Both the position numbers and the translations under genes were made by a program. The notes beneath the pieces were generated by a model that saw only the letters and a program-made list of their open reading frames with translations, did not search any database and was not told the origin of the DNA. From contig CAWFOP010000010.1 of assembly GCA_963817465.1 (NCBI GenBank), positions 315,670-379,669 on the forward strand: DNA of 64,000 nt, read 5' to 3'. This document shows, in pieces, positions 35,338 through 44,142 of the stretch (its first letter is position 1; every line of letters starts with the position of its first letter). Origin of the DNA: CAMPKL01 sp963817465 (GTDB lineage Bacteria; Acidobacteriota; Terriglobia; Bryobacterales; UBA6623).

Positions 35338-37454
35338 CGTTGCGGCCCCAGCCCCATTTCCGGCTCGACGCCGATGTCGGCTGGCGCGATGCGCGGCGCG
35401 GGGGCGGGGCGATCCTTTCCAACGACGCCCTGACGCTCGAAGCCATGCCTGGCACCGGACGGCCGCTCGCCGACAAAGCAGGAACCTTCGGCGGTCTTAG
35501 CGAACCCACCGGCGTCGCGGTCGACTGCTTCGGGCGTATATTCTTGCTCGGCCGCAAGAGTTGTTTGCTGTTCCGCTTCGACTCCTGCGAGTGCCGCTTC
35601 GAGCGCCTGCCGGGGATCGGCGGCAAGGGCTGCCTCCCGCGGCAGTTCTGCGAACCCAACGGCATCGCCGCTACGTCGCTCGGCGATCTCTGGGTTGCCG
35701 ATACGGGCAACCAGCGCCTGCAGGTCTTCACGCTCAAAGGCCTCGCCTTACGCCGCGTCATCCCGAAGCCGCCGGAGTTCCCAGCCGAACAGTGGAAGCC
35801 CTTCGACGTCGCCGTCGGCACGAACTGCCTCGTGTACGTCTCCGATCCGATGAATGCAGCCGTGCATGTCTTTGACGGGCGGGGCCGCTGGCTCAAGGCG
35901 ATCCGCGAGACCGACCCGGGCGTGCTGCTCGAAGGTCCGAAGCATATCGCCGTCGATTGCGAAGGGCGGATCTACGTCGTCGAAAATAACACCGGACGCG
36001 TCGCCGTGTTCGATTCCGAAGGCGCCTTCGCCGGGAGGCTCAAGCGCCCCGCCGACGCCTCCGAACGCTTTCCCGAGACGATTGCCAGCGACTCCGCCGG
36101 CAATCTCTACGTAACCTGCGTGGATTCGCGCGGATGCTGCTGCCAGATCTACCGCTGCTCGCCCGGAGACCTGCCCTTACCGACGTCCACCCTGCGAGCC
36201 CCGGGACGCATCGCCGCCTTCGCCCCCGATGGCCATGCCCTTGCCTGGGACGGCTGCCGCCTGCTCGCCCTCGACCCGGAAGCCGTCTATTCGCCTCAGG
36301 GAGTGTTCCTGAGCGAAGCGCTGGACAGCCGCATCTACCGCTGCTCCTGGCACCGCGTCATTCTCGAAGGCGACGTTCCCGCCGGCAGTTCCGTCTCCAT
36401 CGAGACCTTCACATCCGAAGCCGAGAAGAGTCCGCAAGAGATAGAAATCTTGCCCGACAGCCGCTGGCGGCGGGCGGCGACGCATACCGACCCATCTCTC
36501 AGCGAATGGGACACCTTGATCCGCAGCGATGCGGGCCGGTATCTGTGGCTGCGCTTGCGGCTGGAGAGCAATGGAGAAACGGCACCGCATATTACGGGAG
36601 TCCGGGTTGAGTATCCGCGGCAATCGACGCTCTCCTACTTACCGGCGGTGTTCCAGCAGTCGTCGGAGAGTCGCGACTTCCTGGATCGCTTTCTATCGAT
36701 CTTCGACGCTGTTCGCGAGGAGATTCGTGACGGCATTCAAGACATCGCGCGCTATTTCGATCCGCAGTCGGTTCCCGCCGATCCAGACTTCTTGGGCTGG
36801 CTCGCCGCTTGGATCGGTTTGTCGTTCGGCCGGAGTTGGCCCGTCGCCAAACGGCGAAAGCTGTTGGCCGCCGCACACGAACTCTATCGCCGCCGAGGAA
36901 CGCTCGACGGCGTCGCTCTGCATGTCGAGTTATTCACGGGCGTTCGTCCGCGGATTCTTGAGCACTACCGTCTGCGGCGGCTGCTGTTTCTCGACAGCGG
37001 GACCCTTGGCGATCGCGCCGAACTGTTCGGGCCAGACTTGATGGACCGCCTACAGGTCGGCGTGCACTCCACCATCGGTGAGTTTCGGCTCATCGATCTG
37101 GGCGATCCACGGAGCGATCCGGCCGGCCTATTCGCCCACCGCTTTACCGTTTACGCTCCTGTCGCCGACGACCTCAGCGATGCGGACAGACGTACGATCG
37201 AGCGCATCATCGCCGTCTCGAAGCCCGCGCACGCCGAAGGTTTTCTTCAAGTCGTCCGCCCGCGTTTTTGCATCGGAGCTCAGTCGCGAGTGGGCGTCAA
37301 TACAGTGGTCGGACGCTATCCCGAGGGCGTCGAGATCGACCATTCACAACTGGGTGAGGGGACCGTCCTCGGGCCGTCCGAGACCGATGACGGGCCTCCG
37401 ACCATGAAAGTCGGATCCCGTTCGAGGATCGGGCAGAGCACGTTGATCGACTAA
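35334..37454 (+). CDS. Tail protein I (Afp12-like) fused to an N-terminal NHL beta-propeller
   Basis: 706 residues. Residues about 45-320 are NHL/SMP-30-like blades (FGGLSEPTGVAVDCFGRIFLL, FCEPNGIAATSLGDLWVADTGNQRLQVF, GPKHIAVDCEGRIYVVENN). Residues about 430-650 are the phage tail protein I domain (TLSYLPAVFQQSSESRDFLDRFLSIFDAVREEIRDGI, ADPDFLGWLAAWIGLSF, RRRGTLDGV). The 4-nt overlap with the J protein is typical for gp6/gp7-like wedge partners. The propeller may project from the baseplate. Confidence 0.88.
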   Translation: MTLRPQPHFRLDADVGWRDARRGGGAILSNDALTLEAMPGTGRPLADKAGTFGGLSEPTGVAVDCFGRIFLLGRKSCLLFRFDSCECRFERLPGIGGKGCLPRQFCEPNGIAATSLGDLWVADTGNQRLQVFTLKGLALRRVIPKPPEFPAEQWKPFDVAVGTNCLVYVSDPMNAAVHVFDGRGRWLKAIRETDPGVLLEGPKHIAVDCEGRIYVVENNTGRVAVFDSEGAFAGRLKRPADASERFPETIASDSAGNLYVTCVDSRGCCCQIYRCSPGDLPLPTSTLRAPGRIAAFAPDGHALAWDGCRLLALDPEAVYSPQGVFLSEALDSRIYRCSWHRVILEGDVPAGSSVSIETFTSEAEKSPQEIEILPDSRWRRAATHTDPSLSEWDTLIRSDAGRYLWLRLRLESNGETAPHITGVRVEYPRQSTLSYLPAVFQQSSESRDFLDRFLSIFDAVREEIRDGIQDIARYFDPQSVPADPDFLGWLAAWIGLSFGRSWPVAKRRKLLAAAHELYRRRGTLDGVALHVELFTGVRPRILEHYRLRRLLFLDSGTLGDRAELFGPDLMDRLQVGVHSTIGEFRLIDLGDPRSDPAGLFAHRFTVYAPVADDLSDADRRTIERIIAVSKPAHAEGFLQVVRPRFCIGAQSRVGVNTVVGRYPEGVEIDHSQLGEGTVLGPSETDDGPPTMKVGSRSRIGQSTLID

Positions 37455-37468
37455 ATCGGAAGGTCACT

Positions 37469-40042
37469 ATGCCAACGCTAACGCACAAGAACGCATCGAA
37501 ATCCTGTGCCGAAACCAAAGTTCCTTGCCCTGTATGCGAGTCGAGCCAGCCTGCCCGCAACCACTACTTCACGGGCAAGCTGCTGGTGACGCGGGACTTC
37601 GAGCAAGAACAGGATTTCTTCTTGAGCAAGCATCGCGGGCACAACCGCGTCTTGCACGGCTGGGGCGCGGCGTGCGGACTCCGCGTCGTCCAGCACCCCA
37701 ATCCGGAGTGCCGCGATCGCTACGTCGTCGTACAGCCCGGCACGGCCGTCGACTGTTGCGGACGCGTCATCGATGTCGAGCGCGATGAACTGTTCGATTT
37801 CCGGGATGCGTTCCTCGACAAATGGCGGGAGGCGCAAGAGGCCGCCGGCGAGCCGCCGGCCGACGATGCAACGCCCGAGGGCGAACACACGTTCCAAATC
37901 TGTCTGCGCTATCGCGAATGCCCCGCCGAACTGATCCCGGCATTGTTCGACGAATGCGGCTGTAACGATGACCGCACCGAGCCGAATCGCATTCTTGAGA
38001 GCTTCAGCCTCGACTTGGTGCTCAATCCTGAGATTTCGCCGCCCGAACCGGCCGGCATCGAGCTCGATTGGTCAAGCACTCTCAACATTGCGGGAGCCGC
38101 GCAGATCGCAATCGATCCTTCCCAACACCGGCTCTACGTTCTCAGCACCGAATCCTCGGCCACGCTGTGGGCGCTAGACGTCGAGACGCAAGCCCTGCTG
38201 GACGCCCGGTCCTTCACCGACCAACACGCCCTCGACGTAGCCGTTTCGCCGACCGGCGATCGGATCTATGTTGTCGTTGAAGACGAGACGGGGACGGACG
38301 ATCCGGAAATCTTGGCGCTCGACGCCGCCGACATCGGCGCCGCTCCCATCGACTCGGCCGTGCTGACCGGCGCACGCGACGGCGGCGTGCGGCTGGAGAC
38401 CGCGCCGGACGGCCGCGTCATCGTTCTCGATCCGCAGAACCAACAAATCTCCGTCTTCGACGCGCATCTAGTCCCCGTTGAGGATGCCGGCGGTTTGAAC
38501 GCTCCCGTCGACTTAGCCATCGCCCCCGATGGCGAATGGATTTACGTGGCGGATCCGGCCGCCGGAGAGGTCGCGGCCTTGCGGCTCGACGACTTGACGA
38601 TTCGCGAGTCCATCCAGCCGCAGCCCGGCATCCAGCCGCTCCGCGTCGCGGTCGCCTCTCAAGACAGCGCGGATGTGCTGGCGATTCTTGACGGCTCAGC
38701 GAACCAACTGCTGCTGGCGCGCTTCGACGACGACTCGCCGCCCGTGACGGCGCTCGGCCAGCCGGTCACGGCGCTCGCACAGACGCCGCTCGACGTAGCG
38801 CTGTCCCCCGCCGGCCGCTGGGCTTATGTGCTCTCACGCGACGCCTCCGATCAAGGCCGCCTTCAGGTCATCGACGTCAACCGCGTCGAACTCGATCAAG
38901 AGGGCGCGATCGGCTCTCCTCTCAACCTGGCAACATTCGTCCGCGTGCTTGAATCGAGCCCAAACGGCCAGCGACTTTATATCCCCTATTCCAACGAAGA
39001 CGACGACGATTTCGGGGGCGTACTTGTCATCGAAGTCTCCGAGACAGGCTGTTGCGACGTCCTCGGTTTGCGCGATTGCCCTGACTGCTCTGACGACGGC
39101 GAGTGCGTTGTCTTGGCGACTATCGAGGGCTACGAGTTCGGCGAGCAGGTCGTCGACATGCCCGTCGATGACGACGACCTCGGAGACGACCAAGCAGCAA
39201 TCAACAACCGTCTCGGCCGTCGCATTCTGGCCAGTACGCAAGCAATCCAGCAGGCTGTCGAGTGCTTGTGTGAACAGCGAATCGGCGCCCGCGGCGAGCA
39301 AGGGCCTCCCGGCCCGGCGGGGCAAGACGGCCTCGACGGCGACCCCGGTCAAGACGGGGCCGGCATCGATGAAGTGGATGTCGAATACATCGACTGCGAC
39401 CAGACGCCCGAGCCGCCCGAGATCACTGAAGACGAGAACGGAGTCCGTACGCTGCACCTTCAGATTCCGAGCTGCTGCGAGCGGGATCTGGTTCATCTGT
39501 GCGGCATCAATTGGGACCACAATCGCTACCTGCCCGAATTTCCTCGGCTGCCGAACGGGGAGTTAGGGCTAGCGATCGCGTTCGACGGAGACGTTCAATC
39601 CGAGGACTTCGCCAGCGGCGTCGCCGTGCGGGTGTCTGTGTTGTGGCCCGAACGCGAACCGGTCATCCGCCTATGCGCCTGCTATCTCGTCGGGCGCGCC
39701 TTGCCCGCGCAACTCAATCTACAGCCTAGCCCTGCCGGGGGTTGCGAGATTGTCTCCATCGAAGAGCTGGGCGCCGGCCCCGCGGCGAATGGCGCGGTTT
39801 GGCAGTCTGAGATGCTTTCTCCGCTGCTCGATACGGATCGAGATTTGCTCTTTCGGGTCGAGGTCATGGGCGATTTCATCCGAGACGCCGACGGACGCTC
39901 AGTGGATCTCGAGCACGTTGCACCTTGGATTCCCAACGATCACACCGGAGAAGGCAAGCGAGGCGGCCGCTTTGAAAGTTGGTTCCGGGTTAGCCGTCAA
40001 CCGCAACCACCGGATCTCTTCCGGCTGCAGAACTTGATTTGA
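37469..40042 (+). CDS. Fibre-like protein: docking module, beta-propeller, collagen-like stretch
   Basis: 857 residues. Residues 31-74 form a module shared with the next two genes (YFTGKLLVTRDF...GHNRVLHGWGAACGL). Residues about 190-560 are YVTN-type propeller repeats (IAIDPSQHRLYVLS, DVAVSPTGDRIYVVVED, DLAIAPDGEWIYVADPA). Residues about 605-631 are nine Gly-X-Y triplets (GEQGPPGPAGQDGLDGDPGQ). The C-terminal domain is unrecognised. Cell-surface binding is the likely role of such fibres (inference). Confidence 0.75.
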   Translation: MPTLTHKNASKSCAETKVPCPVCESSQPARNHYFTGKLLVTRDFEQEQDFFLSKHRGHNRVLHGWGAACGLRVVQHPNPECRDRYVVVQPGTAVDCCGRVIDVERDELFDFRDAFLDKWREAQEAAGEPPADDATPEGEHTFQICLRYRECPAELIPALFDECGCNDDRTEPNRILESFSLDLVLNPEISPPEPAGIELDWSSTLNIAGAAQIAIDPSQHRLYVLSTESSATLWALDVETQALLDARSFTDQHALDVAVSPTGDRIYVVVEDETGTDDPEILALDAADIGAAPIDSAVLTGARDGGVRLETAPDGRVIVLDPQNQQISVFDAHLVPVEDAGGLNAPVDLAIAPDGEWIYVADPAAGEVAALRLDDLTIRESIQPQPGIQPLRVAVASQDSADVLAILDGSANQLLLARFDDDSPPVTALGQPVTALAQTPLDVALSPAGRWAYVLSRDASDQGRLQVIDVNRVELDQEGAIGSPLNLATFVRVLESSPNGQRLYIPYSNEDDDDFGGVLVIEVSETGCCDVLGLRDCPDCSDDGECVVLATIEGYEFGEQVVDMPVDDDDLGDDQAAINNRLGRRILASTQAIQQAVECLCEQRIGARGEQGPPGPAGQDGLDGDPGQDGAGIDEVDVEYIDCDQTPEPPEITEDENGVRTLHLQIPSCCERDLVHLCGINWDHNRYLPEFPRLPNGELGLAIAFDGDVQSEDFASGVAVRVSVLWPEREPVIRLCACYLVGRALPAQLNLQPSPAGGCEIVSIEELGAGPAANGAVWQSEMLSPLLDTDRDLLFRVEVMGDFIRDADGRSVDLEHVAPWIPNDHTGEGKRGGRFESWFRVSRQPQPPDLFRLQNLI

Positions 40043-40050
40043 GGACTACC

Positions 40051-41796
40051 ATGACAGCCAGAACAACAAGTAAAGGCTGCGGCTGCACCGATAAGCCGAC
40101 CTGTGAGCCGCAGTGCACCGGCTTGGAGTGTTTGGAGCGCCCGCGCTTTTTCTCGGGCCAGTTACTCACTGAGGATGACCTCAACGACCTGAGCGAGTAC
40201 ATGCTCGCGAAGAATCGCCTCCACAACTTGCACTTGCATGGCTGGGGCGTGGTTTGCGGGCTCGAAGTCTCCTGCCATCCCGACTGTCGAGGTTGGGTGC
40301 GGGTCGCGCCCGGTTACGCCATCGACTCGTGCGGCAACGATGTCATCGTTTGCTGCGAGGAAGAGATCAACATCCTCCAACGCATCCGCGAATGCCGCGC
40401 CGCGGAACGCCGCAAGACCGATTGCCGGCCGATGAACCGTCGCGATCGTGTCGACAACGAACGGCCTCTCGTCGAACATTGGTGCCTCAAGCTCAACTAT
40501 GTCGAAAAGGAGGCCCGCCCCAGCACGGCGCTCCGACGCGACACCAGTTGTTCCTGCGGCTGCCAGACTCCGGCCGCCTGCACCTGCGGGTCCTCCAAGC
40601 ATGGCTTGTCGGGAATGCGGCGCGGGTCCGGCAAGAGCGTCGGCTCCTGCGAACCGACGCGCGTCCTCGAAAGCTACTGCTTCGAGCTCTGCCGCACCGA
40701 CGAAGAGTTTTGTGAAGACTTCAAGAGCTCGGGCGAACAGGCCTGGACTGACAAACTCCAGGCCTGCCTCGACAACTTACAGCGAACGCTCACGCGCTTT
40801 CCCACCAACTCGGCCTTGCAACTCGGGGACGTCGCCTTTGAAGAAATCGGAATGTCCGCGCGCTTTGGAACGAATGTGACGAGCGCCGCGCAGTATCACG
40901 ACTCCTACTGTCAAGTCCGCGACGCCTTGCTCGATCTCATCCGCCGTAGTCCCGGCTTCTTGCACTGTTCGATTCTCGATCGATTGCGCGATCTTGAGTG
41001 CCCGGCTCCCGCTGACGGTCAAAGCGTTGCATCATTTCGCAGCGCCATCCGTGAGCCCGTGCGCAATCTGCTTTCCATCCTTGTCCTCTACTTGTTCGAC
41101 TGTATCTGCAACGCCCTGTTGCCGCCTTGCGCGCCGTGTTGTCCCGGAGAAGATCCGCTGATCCTGGCCTGCATGACCGTGCGCGGCGACGATATCGTCG
41201 AGATCTGCAACTACTCTTGCCGCAAGTGGGCTGGCATGTTCCCACCGTCGATCGGAGGCGTTTGGATTGGCCCGCTCATGCCGATCATCGGCAAGTTACT
41301 CGATAGCGTGTGCTGCGGCGATTTCCTGGAACGTATTCTCGGTACGTTCCGCGATTCCGATCTCGCTCGCGGCGCGGCGGACTGGGCTCTCCAAAATAAC
41401 TTCGCGGCCCCTCGCGTCTTTGGCGCCCGCGTCTCTGCCGTCGCTGCCGATCACATCGCCGTCGGCGTCGAGGAGGAACCTCCGGTACACCTGGCGGGAT
41501 TCGTGGGGCAGCCCGCAGAAAGCGCCGTTGCCGCCGCCCGCGAGCGAGGCGTCGAAATGACCATCCGCGAGGTGGATGACGCCCCGCTCATCGAAAGCTT
41601 GGCCACCTTCGGACGAGCGCGCAGAGGAGATACGGTCGTCGCCTTTGTCGATCCCGACGGCGCCGTCAGCGGCTTTGCCTCCGCCGGCTCGGCCAATGCC
41701 GCCGTCGTTGACCAATCCCACCGCATCAAGACGCTTGAGGCCGAAGTCGCCGAACTCAAGAAGCGTCTCGACGGCGGCTACCAACCGGAGGGTTGA
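40051..41796 (+). CDS. Cys-rich fibre-like protein with shared docking module
   Basis: 581 residues from ATG 40051 (GAGGA upstream). Residues 31-73 repeat the module FFSGQLLTEDDL...LHNLHLHGWGVVCGL. Cys is unusually frequent (Cys-rich TSCSCGCQTPAACTCGSS near 175 and a CNALLPPCAPCCPG stretch near 360), suggesting metal binding or disulfides. The C-terminus ends in a coiled coil (SHRIKTLEAEVAELKKRLD). No enzymatic motif is recognised. Confidence 0.65.
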   Translation: MTARTTSKGCGCTDKPTCEPQCTGLECLERPRFFSGQLLTEDDLNDLSEYMLAKNRLHNLHLHGWGVVCGLEVSCHPDCRGWVRVAPGYAIDSCGNDVIVCCEEEINILQRIRECRAAERRKTDCRPMNRRDRVDNERPLVEHWCLKLNYVEKEARPSTALRRDTSCSCGCQTPAACTCGSSKHGLSGMRRGSGKSVGSCEPTRVLESYCFELCRTDEEFCEDFKSSGEQAWTDKLQACLDNLQRTLTRFPTNSALQLGDVAFEEIGMSARFGTNVTSAAQYHDSYCQVRDALLDLIRRSPGFLHCSILDRLRDLECPAPADGQSVASFRSAIREPVRNLLSILVLYLFDCICNALLPPCAPCCPGEDPLILACMTVRGDDIVEICNYSCRKWAGMFPPSIGGVWIGPLMPIIGKLLDSVCCGDFLERILGTFRDSDLARGAADWALQNNFAAPRVFGARVSAVAADHIAVGVEEEPPVHLAGFVGQPAESAVAAARERGVEMTIREVDDAPLIESLATFGRARRGDTVVAFVDPDGAVSGFASAGSANAAVVDQSHRIKTLEAEVAELKKRLDGGYQPEG

Positions 41797-41808
41797 GGAG
41801 GGTCCGCC

Positions 41809-44142
41809 ATGCCGCAGAATTTAATTGAACGCTTGCGCTACTACCAAGGCCGCTACCTGTCCGCGGAAGACTTCCAGGTACAGCAGGAGTATCACCGCTC
41901 GATGCGGCGGCGGCACAACGTTGGTCAACACTCCCTGGGCATTGTGGCGGGTCTAGAATTCGTCGAGGTTGTCGACGAGGCGGGCGGCTTGCAAGTCTAT
42001 GTCTTGCCCGGCATGGCCATCGACGGATTTGGCAACGAGATTCTGGTGCTGCAGCCTCATGCGCTCGATCCGGCGTTATTCGAGCCGTTTCGCAATCAGG
42101 GACAGCGCTTCCTCTCGGTTTGGATCCGCTTCCGCGACGAACTCGCCGGACGGCCGCTGTCTGGCTACGAACTCTGCGCACCCGACGATCAACTCGGCCG
42201 CGTCCGCGAAACCTTCGAGCTAGCCGTCGAACCTGACCCCCCGCACCACGACGATATCGTCGTCGCGGGCTTGCCCCTGTCTCTCGAAGACACCGAGGAG
42301 CCCCCTGCCGTCGATGACGTGTTGGCGCATCTCACGCTGCCGCTCGATGAATCCGTCCCCAACCAAGAACTGCCGCCGGATGAAGATCAAGCTCGCTGGC
42401 TGGTGCGTCTCGGAAACGTCCACTGGAGCGGAACCGCGCTGATTCCCGACGATGCCGACCCGCCTCTGCTCAACCAAGACCGCCGCTACGTGGGCGTCAT
42501 TGCCGAGCAGGCAATGGCGCCGCAGGGCGAATTCCAGATCCGCGACCGCCGCGCTCCAGATCCGCTGCCGGCCGATTCAACCGATCCGCTCTACCCGGGC
42601 GTCGCCGCTGTCGTGCAGGGTTCGCTCCATGTCGAACGCGATACGACGGCCGAGCAGGACCTGCACGTTCAAGGCAACGCCGGCGTCGGCGTTGAGCCGG
42701 GCCTCACGCGGCTGCATGTCGACGGCGGGACCGCCGCGGGCGTCGGCGATGAGACCGGCTACTTCCTCATCGGCGACGTCGCGCTCACGAACCTCGTCTT
42801 CGATGACTCGGGCGTCTTCGCCCGCGACGCTGGTGCGGCCTCGACGCTCCACCTGCAACGCTTCGGAGGTCGGCTTGACATACACGCCGCCCAAGCCGAC
42901 GCTCGCGTCGCAGTGACCGCCGACGGCCGAGTCGGGGTCGGGAGTGACGATCCCCAGGTCAAATTGCAAGTCGACGGCGGCGAGGCCATCGCGCTGGCCG
43001 ACGAGGAGTCCGGCTACCTCCTCATCGGCGACGTCGAAGATCGCAACGTCGTGTTTGATGACCGCGCCGTCATGGCCCGCAATAATGGAGCGCCCTCGCC
43101 GCTCGAATTGCAGGCCGACGGCGGCGACGTGACCTTCAACGCCAACGTCGCCGACGCGCAGGTCGCCGTCAAAGGCTCGGGCCGAATCGGAATCAGTACC
43201 AATAATCCCGTCACCTGGCTGCATATCAACGACCACCGCGACGCCAGCCTGAGCGGGCATGGTCTGTTGGTCCTGGGGGAGACGTCGGGGCTCAACCTGG
43301 TTCTCGACGATAACGAAATCATGGCGCGCGACGGCGGCGCGATCGCGCCGTTGGCGCTCCAAGCCAACGGCGGCGACCTTACCCTACACACGAACGTGAC
43401 GGGCGACTCAACCAAGTTCGCCGTCAAGGACTCGGGGCGCGTCGGCATCGGCACGTTCGATCCCGTCGCCCCACTCCAAGTCCTCAGCGGCACGGACGTG
43501 ACCATGTCGGACTCCTCAGGCTATCTGGTCATCGGCGACGTCAATGGCGACAACGTTGCTTTCGACAGCAACGAGATCCAGGCCCGCGCCAACGGCGCGG
43601 CGGCAATGCTGCACGTGCAGGCCGACGGCGGCGTATTTCGGGTGCACCACAATCAGCCGGTCGGCGAGCAAGTCAGCGTCACCGATTCCGGCTCGGTTGG
43701 CATCGGCACCCAGTCGCCGCTCGAAAAGCTGCATGTGATCGGCAACGTCCGAGCCAACTCCGTGATTGAAGTCAGCGACGAATTCCTCAAAGAAGACATC
43801 GAGACCATTTCCGGCGCGCTAGACCGCGTGAGCCGCCTGCGAGGCGTTAGGTTCCGCTGGCGCGAGCAAGCCCGCAACAATCTCGGCCTGACTTCCGGCC
43901 CGCAGCTTGGTTTCGTCGCGCAAGAAGTGGAGAAAGAATTTCCCGAAGCCGTCGCCGTAGACGCCGACGGCTTGCACACGCTGGCCCCTGTGAGTCTGCT
44001 GCCCGCGTTAGTTGAAGCGATCAAGGAGATCGAGCAACGAGTGGCACGGCTTGAAGAGTCTAGTAGCCGCAGCACGAGCCGTAAGAGCGCGACGAAGAAA
44101 GCCTCTCGCAAAAAATCCTCCAAAGATACGGAGACGGCGTAG
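41809..44142 (+). CDS. Tail fibre with four tandem repeats and S74 self-cleaving chaperone
   Basis: 777 residues. Residues 10-51 carry the shared module in divergent form (YYQGRYLSAEDF...HNVGQHSLGIVAGL). Residues about 305-640 hold four repeats of about 83 residues with the pattern GYxxIGDV...N..FDD..hxAR..GA...L.LQADGG and GRVGIGT..P. From about 653 an S74 intramolecular chaperone follows (VSDEFLKEDIETISGALDRV, GVRFRWREQA, LGFVAQEVEKEFPEAV), which trimerises fibres and autocleaves. The tail is Lys/Ser-rich. Confidence 0.85.
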   Translation: MPQNLIERLRYYQGRYLSAEDFQVQQEYHRSMRRRHNVGQHSLGIVAGLEFVEVVDEAGGLQVYVLPGMAIDGFGNEILVLQPHALDPALFEPFRNQGQRFLSVWIRFRDELAGRPLSGYELCAPDDQLGRVRETFELAVEPDPPHHDDIVVAGLPLSLEDTEEPPAVDDVLAHLTLPLDESVPNQELPPDEDQARWLVRLGNVHWSGTALIPDDADPPLLNQDRRYVGVIAEQAMAPQGEFQIRDRRAPDPLPADSTDPLYPGVAAVVQGSLHVERDTTAEQDLHVQGNAGVGVEPGLTRLHVDGGTAAGVGDETGYFLIGDVALTNLVFDDSGVFARDAGAASTLHLQRFGGRLDIHAAQADARVAVTADGRVGVGSDDPQVKLQVDGGEAIALADEESGYLLIGDVEDRNVVFDDRAVMARNNGAPSPLELQADGGDVTFNANVADAQVAVKGSGRIGISTNNPVTWLHINDHRDASLSGHGLLVLGETSGLNLVLDDNEIMARDGGAIAPLALQANGGDLTLHTNVTGDSTKFAVKDSGRVGIGTFDPVAPLQVLSGTDVTMSDSSGYLVIGDVNGDNVAFDSNEIQARANGAAAMLHVQADGGVFRVHHNQPVGEQVSVTDSGSVGIGTQSPLEKLHVIGNVRANSVIEVSDEFLKEDIETISGALDRVSRLRGVRFRWREQARNNLGLTSGPQLGFVAQEVEKEFPEAVAVDADGLHTLAPVSLLPALVEAIKEIEQRVARLEESSSRSTSRKSATKKASRKKSSKDTETA

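Noticed and set aside
42720..43740. Tandem repeats as a possible CRISPR array
   Set aside because: The period is about 250 bp, translates in frame as protein repeats of the tail fibre, and has no conserved short repeat with unique spacers.
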